A stretch of DNA of 64,000 bases from Alphaproteobacteria bacterium (lineage in GTDB: Bacteria; Pseudomonadota; Alphaproteobacteria; Rickettsiales; UBA1997): the NCBI GenBank assembly GCA_021151765.1, contig JAGKWR010000005.1, positions 1-64,000 on the forward strand. Direction: 5' to 3'. The first letter of the stretch is position 1. Every line of letters starts with the position of its first letter. Of this stretch, positions 36,401-44,981 are shown in pieces. Made by a program: the position numbers and the translations under genes. Below the pieces are notes generated by a model that had not been told where the DNA came from, did not search any database, and was given only the letters and a program-made list of their open reading frames with translations.

Positions 36401-38531
36401 AAAAATGATAGCTTTATCTGATAAGATTAAAGATTTCCAAATGGCGTGGAAGAAGTCTGGTGAGGATAATTCAATCAAAAAAATCTTAGTTGGTAAATTT
36501 AATGGCCCAGAAACAAAAAGAGAAGATATTGAGCACCTAGTAAGTGTAGCTTCCAAGATTGTTAATTTAGATCTCAGAATTTGCGTGATTGAGGCACTGA
36601 AGCTTGGTAAGTTGAAAGAGTTTTGTGGCTTGATAGATCAAATATTAGTGGCTGATAAATCGGCTTTAGATGTTTTGGAAAAATTATCACAGCTTACCAA
36701 TGCCAAAGCGGAAGTATGGTCAAGAAATAAAACCCACGAGACCATTTCAAGTAATATGAGAGCTGCTTCTCAAGATAAAGCTGGTCTGATTGCATATTCC
36801 TATCTTGTTGGAATCACAAATGATGTTAGTGAAAGAGGATACAGAGATTTCTTGTACAAAGTGGTAAAAAATTACACACCTCCTTGTGATATTGGCAAAA
36901 TTTTTAGAGCTGTTTTAGCACGTTCTGCCGCTCAAGAAGTTTATAAAAAATACGGCTCAATACTCTCCAAATTTAATGGCATAAAACTTTCTTCTTTAAG
37001 AAAGCAGCTTGCAGAGTTAGATGTAAAAATAATCGAACTTTCAAGGCAGCATTTACAATCAAAACTATCCAAAAACGCATACACAATACAGGGCACTAAA
37101 GGAAGCGGAAGAAAGAGTGAATATACTGAAATGGAAATGTTAAGGCATCAAATTGCTTTAACTAGAGGTTATGCTCCTATGCGTGAAATTACGAGACGTG
37201 CCGGAAAATCTTTATTAGAACTAAAACCATGCTGGATGATGTCACCATTAGCGGTTGCCAACTTTATCCCGAAAGATTCTATAGAGTTTGATTTGTTGAT
37301 AATTGACGAGGCTTCGCAGATGACGCCAGAAAATGCTGTTGGTGCACTTTTACGCGCAAAACAAGTTATGGTAGTTGGCGATGTAAACCAGCTTCCGCCA
37401 ACTAATTTCTTTGGAAAAACTTTTGATACTGAAGAGGAAGAAGATGAGGATTTAACAACTGAAGCCTCAATACTTGAAATGGCTAGTGCAGTTTTTGCTC
37501 CGAGAAGAAGATTAAAATGGCACTATCGTTCACGTCATTCTGGTTTGATCTCTTTCTCAAACAAATATGTTTATGACAATGATTTGGTAGTGTTCCCATC
37601 AGCAAATGAGAACTCTCCAGAGATGGGAGTTTCGTACAAAAAAGTTGATGGCCTGTATTCCTCTGGAGTTAATCCCCAAGAAGCAAAAGAGATGGTTGAT
37701 GCTATAGTGGATTTCATGACCAAATATCCTGATCAATCTTTGGGTGTTGTTGTGCTTAACCAAAAGCAAGCCACTCTTCTCAACGATGAGATGGATTTTG
37801 CGTTTGAGAAGAATCCTTTAGCTTTAGAGTATAAAGAAAAATGGCAGACTAAAAATAATGGTCTTGAGTACTTCTTCATTAAAAACCTAGAAAATGTTCA
37901 AGGGGATGAGAGAGATGTAATTTTTATTGGAACCGTTTATGGCCGAGAAAAAATTGATGCGCCTGTGATGCAGAGATTTGGCCCAATTAACGGAGCAGCT
38001 GGCAGAAGAAGACTTAATGTTTTGTTCTCAAGAGCAAAAAAGCGCATGGTAACTTTTTCATCAATGAACTCGAGTGATATAAAAGCTGAAGAAGATGGCA
38101 ATCAAGGTGCTTATATGCTCAAGCAGTGGTTAGAATATTGCGCAAGTGGTAGAATTCATGGTGGTAAAGTTAAATCGTATGAAACGGATTCAGAGTTTGA
38201 AGATCATGTAATACATCAGTTGAGATCAATTGGTTGTGATGCAATTCCTCAAATTGGTGTTGTTGGATATTCAATTGATATTGGTGTTAAACATCCAGAT
38301 TGGCCGCATGGTTTTATTATGGGCATTGAGTGTGATGGTGCAACTTATCACTCATCAAAATCTGCTCGTGATCGTGACAGGTTGCGTCAGCAGGTTTTAG
38401 AGGGCTTGGGATGGAATCTTTACAGAATATGGTCAACAGATTGGTTTGATGATCCGATAAGAGAGACTGAGAAGCTTCGAAAGATCGTGAGTGACAGAGT
38501 TATAAATTTAAAAAGCGGAGCAGATGTATAA
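33408..38531 (+). CDS. DUF4011-helicase-Vsr-like nuclease giant protein (Hhe-type defence protein)
   Basis: I start at the ATG of MSEDQLASS (1,707 residues); an upstream TTG is possible. The N-terminus has the DUF4011 hallmark LRLKLLDLTRRNPL. A superfamily 1 helicase follows: Walker A GPPGTGKSQT near residue 407, a long helical insertion, Walker B LLIIDEASQMTPENA near 1296, VVGDVNQLPPTNFF, and the last motifs in ENVQGDERDVIFIG. The final 110 residues are a Vsr/MTES_1575-type nuclease (QIGVVGYSIDIGV, MGIECDGATYHSSKSARDRD). This is the domain order of the single-protein anti-phage system Hhe. It probably recognises and cleaves invading DNA; it opens the defence island. Confidence 0.88.
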   Translation: MSEDQLASSKIVANDESLKVISNKIEKLRLKLLDLTRRNPLISVNLSDKSSSNIRVVDEVLSLLFKEIQSSKMRIVSLPSLEEELKDESTRDFRNALSEALINDETYLREIEAINQNDEKSADLQAKAERSLKDRIREKLKMPVRQTKASLSIQQHARNHDINPHYDLPLEHEKHDDGRHNDKDIQTLFLPDALDRKLNALALKDKTWKEEVGINVLYAGFGFLEWKENGNSEKSSFSPLVLLPIELEKRRSGSGQEFLISAEDAMPEWNMTLAEKLRLDHGVLLPKYEEGQSIEDYFSQIESQSPKGMEWKLRRWVVIGVFPSAKLAMYHDLDVKNGWSFLENPTISSLFGGASDVQQEATAFGDEYNVDDPHIEAKVPLLVTDADSSQFSTIVDVLDGKNLAVEGPPGTGKSQTIVNTIAAALAQGKKVMFVAEKSAALEVVKSRLESFGLGNFLLPLQATRSSKEQVISSIRDRMEAKFPESPRELEDLKKTFCRTRDELASYIQVLASGFGGSGYKVHQVLGRAISLRDVIDSLPEDLQNYSVPITQNITKSESEDIISLLRAAENAWIETQKNEICWKSVKVANIDTFSADEILKVADKAAHAYSNAANIRDELKSYKTSVDVDTSLVEITNDLAKTLPNNLSNEEISVLENLDSQSLLDDVEKFLINAENIRSSRNEIREVIKDPFSTSISEEIRIAAGLIEKHSFQSLLPSELRQKISKLEGEIFGLKETLKSLSEVSGILEPAKEIAAKYVIAASKIISDISRDVILLRSENLIDPAAKLIIEKAQKHVASLQEQRDTIKEKISIDTSIKKNDVSSSISVLESAGIFAIFSSQYRQAKKFYNKASKGNKFNKAEALNNLKNLESYLVGIEELNSNQKLQSLLGLRFDGIETRFEPYTELFSFYAAIDSELSHPSCASLKNLLRSSNSDTLFSFPKINKDHPANSFSDVSEKSGESLLADLSSSLNELKKDVSYIDKVAENFCKKEDWDAKKMIALSDKIKDFQMAWKKSGEDNSIKKILVGKFNGPETKREDIEHLVSVASKIVNLDLRICVIEALKLGKLKEFCGLIDQILVADKSALDVLEKLSQLTNAKAEVWSRNKTHETISSNMRAASQDKAGLIAYSYLVGITNDVSERGYRDFLYKVVKNYTPPCDIGKIFRAVLARSAAQEVYKKYGSILSKFNGIKLSSLRKQLAELDVKIIELSRQHLQSKLSKNAYTIQGTKGSGRKSEYTEMEMLRHQIALTRGYAPMREITRRAGKSLLELKPCWMMSPLAVANFIPKDSIEFDLLIIDEASQMTPENAVGALLRAKQVMVVGDVNQLPPTNFFGKTFDTEEEEDEDLTTEASILEMASAVFAPRRRLKWHYRSRHSGLISFSNKYVYDNDLVVFPSANENSPEMGVSYKKVDGLYSSGVNPQEAKEMVDAIVDFMTKYPDQSLGVVVLNQKQATLLNDEMDFAFEKNPLALEYKEKWQTKNNGLEYFFIKNLENVQGDERDVIFIGTVYGREKIDAPVMQRFGPINGAAGRRRLNVLFSRAKKRMVTFSSMNSSDIKAEEDGNQGAYMLKQWLEYCASGRIHGGKVKSYETDSEFEDHVIHQLRSIGCDAIPQIGVVGYSIDIGVKHPDWPHGFIMGIECDGATYHSSKSARDRDRLRQQVLEGLGWNLYRIWSTDWFDDPIRETEKLRKIVSDRVINLKSGADV

Positions 38532-38599
38532 GAAAACCTCATCTGATATTATAGACATTCTATAGTAGCCCGTAGCCATTTTCTTTGCCAAGTCTTTAG

Positions 38600-38627
38600 T
38601 TGACTTAAGTTATATAATTAGTAATAT
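38600..38627 (+). promoter_or_regulatory. Probable sigma-70 promoter of hipBA
   Basis: TTGACT and TAATAT are separated by 16 bases and lie about 45 bases before the hipB-like start codon. The match to -35 and -10 elements and the spacing are good. Confidence 0.5.
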
Positions 38628-38633
38628 TAGGAT

Positions 38634-38659
38634 ATTAATTACCTCTATTTTGAATTAAT
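38634..38659. promoter_or_regulatory. Inverted repeat, possible HipB operator
   Basis: ATTAATT and AATTAAT form a perfect 7-bp inverted repeat with a 12-base spacer between the proposed promoter and the hipB-like start. HipB-type antitoxins autorepress from such sites; the link here is positional. Confidence 0.4.
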
Positions 38660-38669
38660 ATATAATACA

Positions 38670-38978
38670 ATGCTATTACTTACTACAGTTGCAAAAGCTC
38701 AAGAAAAAATTGCCGAAAATGCTCGTTTACAACGACTTACAATGGGACTAACTCAACAAGGTTTGGCCGAGCGTTCTGGTGTGCCATTGCCAACTTTACG
38801 CAAATTTGAACAAAAAGGCCTTATCTCTTTAGAGGCTTTTTTGAAACTGCAGATGGTTCTTGGTGGCCTTGAAAATATCATCAAATCAATTGAGCCAAAT
38901 ACTTCTGCATTTTCTTCAATTGATGAAGTGCTAGAAGCTAATAAAAAACCAACGCGCAAAAGAGGAAACCGCAAATGA
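38670..38978 (+). CDS. hipB: HipB-like XRE-family antitoxin/repressor
   Basis: The 102-residue protein has an XRE helix-turn-helix (LQRLTMGLTQQGLAERSGVP, then PTLRKFEQKGLISLEAFLKL) and a basic C-terminus (KKPTRKRGNRK). It overlaps the following hipA-like gene by four bases (ATGA), which fixes the pairing. In HipBA modules this partner binds DNA and the kinase, holding the toxin inactive. No clear ribosome-binding site precedes the ATG. Confidence 0.85.
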   Translation: MLLLTTVAKAQEKIAENARLQRLTMGLTQQGLAERSGVPLPTLRKFEQKGLISLEAFLKLQMVLGGLENIIKSIEPNTSAFSSIDEVLEANKKPTRKRGNRK

Positions 38979-40204
38979 AAAATTCCGTAAAAGAAGTAAA
39001 AGTTGGTCTGAATTTTGGCGTTGGAATTATCCCTGTTGGGCGTTTGGCGATAAATAATCGTCAGATTTATTTTCAATATCACGACTCATTCATTGAGCAA
39101 AATCTCAATATTTCACCATTTCATCTACCTCTGAAATCAACTGTTTTTAGTTGTGATTATAGTTTGTTTGAAGGGCTTGGTGGAGTTTTTAATGACAGCC
39201 TTCCTGACGGATGGGGTCGATTACTTTTTGATCGTTTTGCAAGATCTTCTGGAATTTTACCCTCTGACATCTCACCGCTAGATCGCTTGACCAGTGTTGG
39301 ATTAAATGGTCTTGGCGCACTTGTTTATGAACCAGATTACAGCGCGTATGAAAACAGCAACAGTATCAACCTAGATAAACTATCCGAGCAAGCTCAAGAA
39401 GTGCTGAACGGAACATCTGATGCAGTTTTGCAAGACCTTTTGGCTTTAAACGGCTCATCGGCTGGTGCGCGTCCGAAAGCTCTGATTGGTTTGGATAATG
39501 ATTACAAAAATATTATTCACGGCACTCAGGATTTGCCTGATGGATACACACCTTGGATTGTTAAATTTAGCAATTCTCAAGATGGTAATGATGCAGGCGC
39601 GATTGAATATGTTTACGCTTTGATGGCAAAAAAAACCGGAATTTCTATGCCGGATGTTCATCTATTTCCTGCCAAGAAAGGTTCTGGTTATTTTGCAGTT
39701 AAACGCTTTGACCGAAGCGGCAAAGAGCGGTTCCACATGCACACAGCTTGCGGACTTTTGCATTCTGATTTTAGAGTACCATCGCTTGATTATGAAGATC
39801 TAGTAGCACTCACAACAGCACTAACGCGTGATGCGCGCGAGATTGAAAAATTATATCAACTGGCCGTGTTTAACGTTCTTGCTCATAACCGCGATGATCA
39901 TTCCAAAAACTTCAGTTTTTTGATGAACCAAAAAGGCGAATGGAAATTGTCGCCAGCTTATGATCTGACTTTTTCATCTGGTCCGCGCGGCGAACAAAGC
40001 ACTATGGTTATGGGAGAAGGACGAAATCCTAGTGAGGATCACTTAATAAAGTTGGGTCAAAAAGCCAAATTATCCAAAAACCGCATTGCAGAAATTATTG
40101 ATCAAACACGAACAGCTCTGGCAAGTTGGGAAGTTTTAGCTAAAGAATATAATGTATCCGCAGATAATATTCGTCTGATTGGTAAACGTATTAATCGTAC
40201 CTAA
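38975..40204 (+). CDS. hipA: HipA-like Ser/Thr kinase toxin
   Basis: HipA-type kinases stop translation, classically by phosphorylating glutamyl-tRNA synthetase. The 409-residue protein has the N-terminal HipA subdomain (FEGLGGVFNDSLPDGWGRLL), the ATP/P-loop region GSSAGARPKALIGL (about 160-173, with candidate autophosphorylated Ser), and the catalytic loop AHNRDDHSKNFSFL (Asp308). It also has the Mg-binding Asp330 in PAYDLTFS. All key residues are present, so it should be active. It is coupled to hipB and followed 12 bases later by the RhuM-Fic gene. Confidence 0.92.
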   Translation: MKNSVKEVKVGLNFGVGIIPVGRLAINNRQIYFQYHDSFIEQNLNISPFHLPLKSTVFSCDYSLFEGLGGVFNDSLPDGWGRLLFDRFARSSGILPSDISPLDRLTSVGLNGLGALVYEPDYSAYENSNSINLDKLSEQAQEVLNGTSDAVLQDLLALNGSSAGARPKALIGLDNDYKNIIHGTQDLPDGYTPWIVKFSNSQDGNDAGAIEYVYALMAKKTGISMPDVHLFPAKKGSGYFAVKRFDRSGKERFHMHTACGLLHSDFRVPSLDYEDLVALTTALTRDAREIEKLYQLAVFNVLAHNRDDHSKNFSFLMNQKGEWKLSPAYDLTFSSGPRGEQSTMVMGEGRNPSEDHLIKLGQKAKLSKNRIAEIIDQTRTALASWEVLAKEYNVSADNIRLIGKRINRT

Positions 40205-40216
40205 AAAATAAAAACC

Positions 40217-41227
40217 ATGACAAAAAAACCTCAAAACCAGTTTCCAGAATTAGCAATTTATCAAGCCAAGGATGGAGCAATTGAGCTTAAGATTGATAGA
40301 AAAAATGAAACCATAATTGCTAATGTTTATCAGATTGCCGATTTGTTTGGAGTTGATCGTTCGGTTATTGCAAAGCATTTAAAAAATGTTTTTGAAACAG
40401 GTGAGTTGAAGAAAGAGACAACTTGTGCAAAATTTGCACAAGTTCGAAATGAAGGTGGGCGTAGTGTTAATCGTGAAATTGAGTTCTATAATCTTGATGC
40501 AATTATTGCCGTTGGTTATCGTGTTAATTCAAAGCAAGCCACTAATTTCAGAATTTGGGCAACTAAGATTTTAAAAAATTATTTGATTGATGGATATGCA
40601 ATCAACAAAAAACACATCTCCAAAAACTATGATAAATTCATTGAAGCGCTGGATGAAATAAAAGCATTGTCTGTTAAAAAGAAAGATAGCGATTTACACC
40701 CATCTTTCGCAATCGATTTGGTGAAAGGTTTTACTGAAACTTGGTTATCTTTAGACGCATATGATAAAGACAACTTAAAGATTGATAATGTTACCAAAGA
40801 GCAAATCACCTTATCAGCCAAAGATTTAGCAGCGGGAATTTCCAATCTAAAATCTGAGTTAATAAAAAAGCGTGAGGCGACAGAAATTTTTGCCAAAGAA
40901 AGATCAAAAGATGCTCTGGAAGGAATTATTGGAAATGTAATGCAGTCTTTCGGTGGTGCTGATCTCTATGAAAGCTTAGAAGAAAAAGCCGCTCATCTGT
41001 TTTATTTTATCGTAAAAAACCATCCATTTACTGATGGAAACAAAAGATCTGGAGCCTTTTCCTTCGTGTGGTTTTTGCAAAAATTTAGCTTAATTGATGT
41101 AAAAAAAATTGACCCACAAACCATAACAGCTTTAACGCTTTTAATTGCTGAGAGTGATCCAAAGGATAAAGATAAGATGGTTGGTTTGGTAATGATGTTG
41201 CTTGGGAATATAAGAAAAAGAATATAA
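40217..41227 (+). CDS. RhuM-Fic fusion protein
   Basis: The 336-residue protein combines an N-terminal RhuM domain (NVYQIADLFGVDRSVIAKHL, residues 36-55, and VNREIEFYNLDAIIAVGYRV) with a C-terminal Fic/DOC domain. The Fic part has the full catalytic motif HPFTDGNKRSG (269-279). Fic enzymes attach AMP or related groups to target proteins. RhuM-Fic genes are frequent island cargo with a proposed toxin-like role. It is 12 bases after hipA on the same strand, so a hipB-hipA-rhuM/fic unit is likely. No matching antitoxin with an inhibitory helix was found next to it. Confidence 0.88.
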   Translation: MTKKPQNQFPELAIYQAKDGAIELKIDRKNETIIANVYQIADLFGVDRSVIAKHLKNVFETGELKKETTCAKFAQVRNEGGRSVNREIEFYNLDAIIAVGYRVNSKQATNFRIWATKILKNYLIDGYAINKKHISKNYDKFIEALDEIKALSVKKKDSDLHPSFAIDLVKGFTETWLSLDAYDKDNLKIDNVTKEQITLSAKDLAAGISNLKSELIKKREATEIFAKERSKDALEGIIGNVMQSFGGADLYESLEEKAAHLFYFIVKNHPFTDGNKRSGAFSFVWFLQKFSLIDVKKIDPQTITALTLLIAESDPKDKDKMVGLVMMLLGNIRKRI

Positions 41228-41283
41228 TATTTTGAGGAAGCTACTCCTTGGGCTATATTGCGCTTATTTTTTAAAATTACTTT

Positions 41284-41490
41284 TTAGTCAACCCTACGCT
41301 CCAACTCTTTCTTAACTCTCTCCATATTTTCCTTAATATGGTCATGATATGCTACTATCCCCAGCAATTGTTCATCAGAGAAATTAACTATTTCTTCGAG
41401 AAAATTTTTTAAATCCGCAGCGAATCTTTCCGCAGAACTTCTTAAAAAATAATACTCAACCTTATTTTCACAACACATAGCAATCCTCAA
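41284..41490 (-). CDS. Small hypothetical protein
   Basis: The 68 residues are mostly helical and charged (CCENKVEYYFLRSSAERFAA; ENMERVKKELERR). It is convergent with the RhuM-Fic gene and in the same direction as the MFS gene, about 100 bases downstream of it. No family is recognised; codon use is protein-like but the evidence is weak. Confidence 0.4.
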   Translation of the reverse strand: MRIAMCCENKVEYYFLRSSAERFAADLKNFLEEIVNFSDEQLLGIVAYHDHIKENMERVKKELERRVD

Positions 41491-41587
41491 AATTGATTAA
41501 GAAAAAACACATTAAAGCCTCTAATAACAGAGCTTCATAGGTTTATTACTTACCTCAAAAGAGACGTCTATCAAGTTTAATAAGCAT

Positions 41588-42838
41588 TTATTTTATTATG
41601 TTACGCTTATTTGAAATTATTAGCGCGATCATTGTAATCACAGAAGAAAAAATCAAATACGCTGGAATCATCATGTTGTTTTCGGTTGTTTTTATCAACC
41701 AAGTCAAAACTAAAGGCGTAAATCCACCAAATATTACTGAAACCATATTGAAAGAAAGAGCTGTGCCAATAGCTCTGACTTTTGTTGGAAATATTTGCGT
41801 CACTAAAGATGGAACTGATCCTTGGTAAAGCGTGATGACAAAAATGAACAACAAACAACCAGACAAAGTGAAAGCAAAATCTTTCTGAAGTATCAAAGAA
41901 AAAATCGGAACTACTAGAACCGCAAATGTCGAAATCGCACACAGTAAAACTTTTTTAACTCCAAAATAGTCAGATAAAAATCCTGATAAAAACGGAAAAA
42001 CAATAAAGGCAAAAGACGATGCTAAATAAATCTGAGAAACTTGTAATTGGCTGTAGCCAATAATTTTTGTTAAGAAAGTCGCCAAAAATCCGAAAAAAAT
42101 ATAAAACGGAACGCTAATCGAAATGAACAAGCCACAAATCATAAAGAACCTCGCTTTATGTTCTTTGAACAATTCGATAAAAGGTGATTTAGCGAGTAAA
42201 TTTTTGCTTTTTAGTTTTTGAAATTCTGGCGTTTCATCAAGTTTACTTCTGATATAAAAGCCAACGATTCCAACTGGAAAACTGATCAAAAAAGGTATTC
42301 TCCAAGCGTATTCGATATCAGCGAAATAAAAATTGCAGATAAACACTGCAACAAAACCAAGAAAAATTCCAAACGCTGTGCTTGAAAGAGCAATCGCACC
42401 AAACAGATGCTTATGTTTCTGATCTTGAACCGATTCCATTAAATAAGTCATGAATCCAGAAGTTTCGCCGCCAATTGAAATTCCTTGCATCATTCTAATA
42501 ATAACCAAGGCAAAAGGCGCTAAAATTCCAATTTCTGAGTAAGCAGGAAGTAATCCAATAACAGAAGTTGGAAAAGACATCAGCATAATTGAAAACGACA
42601 ATGCGGATTTGCGGCTATATTTGTCGCCGATATGTCCAAAAATTAATGCACCAATTGGACGAGTTAAAAAACCAGCGGCAAAAACTCCGAAAGTCGCAAT
42701 GAGTGATGTATATAAATCACCCGTTGGGAAAAAAAGTTTACTAATGATGACAGCGAAGTTGGCGTAAAGGACATAATCGTAATTTTCTAGAATATTACCA
42801 ATAACTCCAGAAACCACAATTCTTGGTGATAGGCGCAT
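41588..42838 (-). CDS. MFS transporter (metabolite:H+ symporter, ProP-like)
   Basis: The 416-residue protein has 12 predicted membrane helices and major-facilitator signatures: IGNILENYDYVLYANFAVII at the N-terminus, GFLTRPIGALIFGHIGDKYSRKSAL (loop 2-3), and GISIGGETSGFMTYLME. These resemble the ProP/KgtP metabolite-proton symporters. It would import an organic acid or compatible solute; the substrate cannot be told. It follows the LysR gene by 18 bases on the same strand, so the regulator probably controls its own transporter. Confidence 0.88.
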   Translation of the reverse strand: MRLSPRIVVSGVIGNILENYDYVLYANFAVIISKLFFPTGDLYTSLIATFGVFAAGFLTRPIGALIFGHIGDKYSRKSALSFSIMLMSFPTSVIGLLPAYSEIGILAPFALVIIRMMQGISIGGETSGFMTYLMESVQDQKHKHLFGAIALSSTAFGIFLGFVAVFICNFYFADIEYAWRIPFLISFPVGIVGFYIRSKLDETPEFQKLKSKNLLAKSPFIELFKEHKARFFMICGLFISISVPFYIFFGFLATFLTKIIGYSQLQVSQIYLASSFAFIVFPFLSGFLSDYFGVKKVLLCAISTFAVLVVPIFSLILQKDFAFTLSGCLLFIFVITLYQGSVPSLVTQIFPTKVRAIGTALSFNMVSVIFGGFTPLVLTWLIKTTENNMMIPAYLIFSSVITMIALIISNKRNIIK

Positions 42839-42856
42839 ACAATGATTTTTTGTTAA

Positions 42857-43843
42857 CTATGATTGTTGAGACATTACTGACTCAACTAAGTTAGAAACTA
42901 ATTTCTTTGGTTGTACACCACCTTTAAAAATTGCGTAATAAGCGATATTTGGAGACAAGTGACCAACTTTTTTAATCGCAATATCTTTAGAACCTTTACA
43001 ATAATCTTCGTGAAAAATTGTCACTCCTAAGCCAGCAGAAACTAAAGATTTAAGAATATCCCAAGAACCATGATTTAGTTCAATATCACTTTTCAAAACT
43101 TTTGAAGCGATATTGTATTTCATAATATCTGAAATCGCATAGCTACCAGTATGAATGTAATTGTATTTTCCAATTTCTTCGAAGGTTATTTTTTTATCTG
43201 GAACTTTTGTTAAAGGATGCTCCAAGGGAGTAATTAGAACTGGTTTATAATCAGAAATTTTTTGGTAGGTTAAGTTTTTTTGTATTAATTCCAAATCTTC
43301 CATTGGGTAGATTGCCACATCAATTTCGCCTTTCTCTAATTGATCACAAGCCTCTTGTCTAGTTATGTAAGAAAGTTGAAGCCGTAAATCTGGGTTATGA
43401 TTCTTTACAGTTTTTAGAGCTTTGGGGATTAAAATAGAAAAAACTGAATGGTGACCAGCGATTTTTAAAACACTGTTGTGATGCTTGGAACTTCTTAATA
43501 AAAATTTATCACAAAGCTCATCAGAATCATTTACGATTTGAAGACCCATCTCGTAAAGAATTTTACCATCTTCTGTTAATTCAAATTTTTTGGTATTTTT
43601 TTTACTTCTTTTGAGAAGATTAGTGCCTAAATCTCTCTCCAAAGTTTTAATCTGAAGACTAATGCTAGATTGAGTCAAATTCATTATATTAGCAGCTTTT
43701 GAAATACTGCCGTATGTAACGGTATTGCAAAAGCCCCGAATTTGTTGTAGGCGGTTATTCTTATAGTAGAATTGTGAAATTTTGTGATGATCCATTAGTG
43801 CATTGCAATTTATCGTAATTCGATTACAAAGTGTGTAATCCAC
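42857..43843 (-). CDS. LysR-type transcriptional regulator
   Basis: An N-terminal winged HTH (FCNTVTYGSISKAANIMNLT, then QSSISLQIKTLERDLG) is followed by a LysR effector-binding domain (VLKIAGHHSVFSILIPKAL; GEIDVAIYPMEDLELI; SAGLGVTIFHEDYC). The 328-residue frame may really begin at Met17 (MDHHKISQFYY), since LysR proteins rarely have such an N-terminal extension. It is the first gene of a LysR-MFS pair and divergent from the first GNAT gene. Confidence 0.88.
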   Translation of the reverse strand: MDYTLCNRITINCNALMDHHKISQFYYKNNRLQQIRGFCNTVTYGSISKAANIMNLTQSSISLQIKTLERDLGTNLLKRSKKNTKKFELTEDGKILYEMGLQIVNDSDELCDKFLLRSSKHHNSVLKIAGHHSVFSILIPKALKTVKNHNPDLRLQLSYITRQEACDQLEKGEIDVAIYPMEDLELIQKNLTYQKISDYKPVLITPLEHPLTKVPDKKITFEEIGKYNYIHTGSYAISDIMKYNIASKVLKSDIELNHGSWDILKSLVSAGLGVTIFHEDYCKGSKDIAIKKVGHLSPNIAYYAIFKGGVQPKKLVSNLVESVMSQQS

Positions 43844-43989
43844 AGCAATTTATCTGAAAGAAGGCAGGCTTTGTAATTTTAATTAAGACTTTTGTGTAGT
43901 TATTTCAGCCTTTCGGATAACTATAGCCTCCATCTTTGTATCATTTTAGGACAGGCTAACGCCTTACTATCACGAATTTCTTCATAAAA

Positions 43990-44859
43990 ATGAGACCATC
44001 TTCTGGATTAATCACATCGATACTAAAACCAAGATCGCTAACAAGAGCCCTTTCCTACTCCAAAATATCAGAACCAGTTTCTAAAGATGTCTCTGATGAT
44101 ATAATTATTACCCCTTTAAAACCTCATGATTACGAGCATTTCGAATCATTTAGAAAAATAATAACCAACGAGAATATAGTTTTTACCTCATCTTGGATTA
44201 ATAAATGGTTTGGCATTGATCGTCTTAAAAAAAGATGTGATTTTATGTCTAAAAAACTGGAGATGTTAGAAGCTGGAGATTCCGAAATCAGTTTACCCGA
44301 GGAAGTACTAGAAGCTCATAAAAGAGGAGTATCTCCAACGCAAATAGCCCTTAATCGTTTTTTTACTCTTGAAGAAAACAAAGATAAGTTGAGACAAATA
44401 TACTTGGAAATGACAGGTAGAGTTGAGCAAACGGGCCTTGGCTATTTCAAATTTGAAGATCAAAGTAGAGATTTACTTGGTGGAGGCGCTTTAGCTCCTA
44501 TCTCGGAAGATGCAAAGAAAGTTGACGTCGCACTTCACATTTTAAAGCCCCGACAAGGAATAGGAAGTCAATGTTTAGAAAAACTACTCGATATAGCCTT
44601 CAAAGAAAGAGGTGTTGAACAAGTTTGGGGTAGCTCAATTATTGATCATCCTGGTACACCAACTCTATGTGCTAAACATGGAATGATCATACAAAATATA
44701 ACTGCTGAGAATGGAGAAAAAATGAAATATTACTTCATTGATAGAAGGATGAGAGAAGCCAGCGAAGGCAAAGCAGAAGAAGTTGTGCGTAAAAATCCTA
44801 TAGCTGCTTCAACGCACTATGGCAAAGGTGGCTCTAATTCTGGTAAAGGTGGTCGCTAA
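43990..44859 (+). CDS. GNAT-family acetyltransferase-like protein, copy 1
   Basis: The 289-residue protein has an unusual N-terminal half (residues 45-150 with DYEHFESFRKIITNENIVF and SPTQIALNRFFTLEEN). It then has a GNAT core: TGLGYFKFEDQSRDLLGGGA, VALHILKPRQGIGSQCLEKL (acetyl-CoA motif A, RQGIGS) and FKERGVEQVWG. The C-terminus is Gly-rich (GKGGSNSGKGGR). It is a clear paralogue of the gene at 45967, matching it block by block. The substrate is unknown. The extra helical domain before the GNAT core sets this pair apart from ordinary N-acetyltransferases. Confidence 0.75.
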   Translation: MRPSSGLITSILKPRSLTRALSYSKISEPVSKDVSDDIIITPLKPHDYEHFESFRKIITNENIVFTSSWINKWFGIDRLKKRCDFMSKKLEMLEAGDSEISLPEEVLEAHKRGVSPTQIALNRFFTLEENKDKLRQIYLEMTGRVEQTGLGYFKFEDQSRDLLGGGALAPISEDAKKVDVALHILKPRQGIGSQCLEKLLDIAFKERGVEQVWGSSIIDHPGTPTLCAKHGMIIQNITAENGEKMKYYFIDRRMREASEGKAEEVVRKNPIAASTHYGKGGSNSGKGGR

Positions 44860-44981
44860 AATTCATCAAGTTTTATTAAATACTTTTTTCAGAGTAAAAA
44901 TTATTACCAGTTTGTCTTCTAAGCAGGATAAGTGTTCTATCGTGGTAAAGTTGTTAATTTTACCAATGAACATTTTGACTT

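Noticed and set aside
41491..41587. tRNA or small RNA in the gap upstream of the small hypothetical gene
   Set aside because: No cloverleaf, hairpin with T-run or conserved RNA wording could be found.
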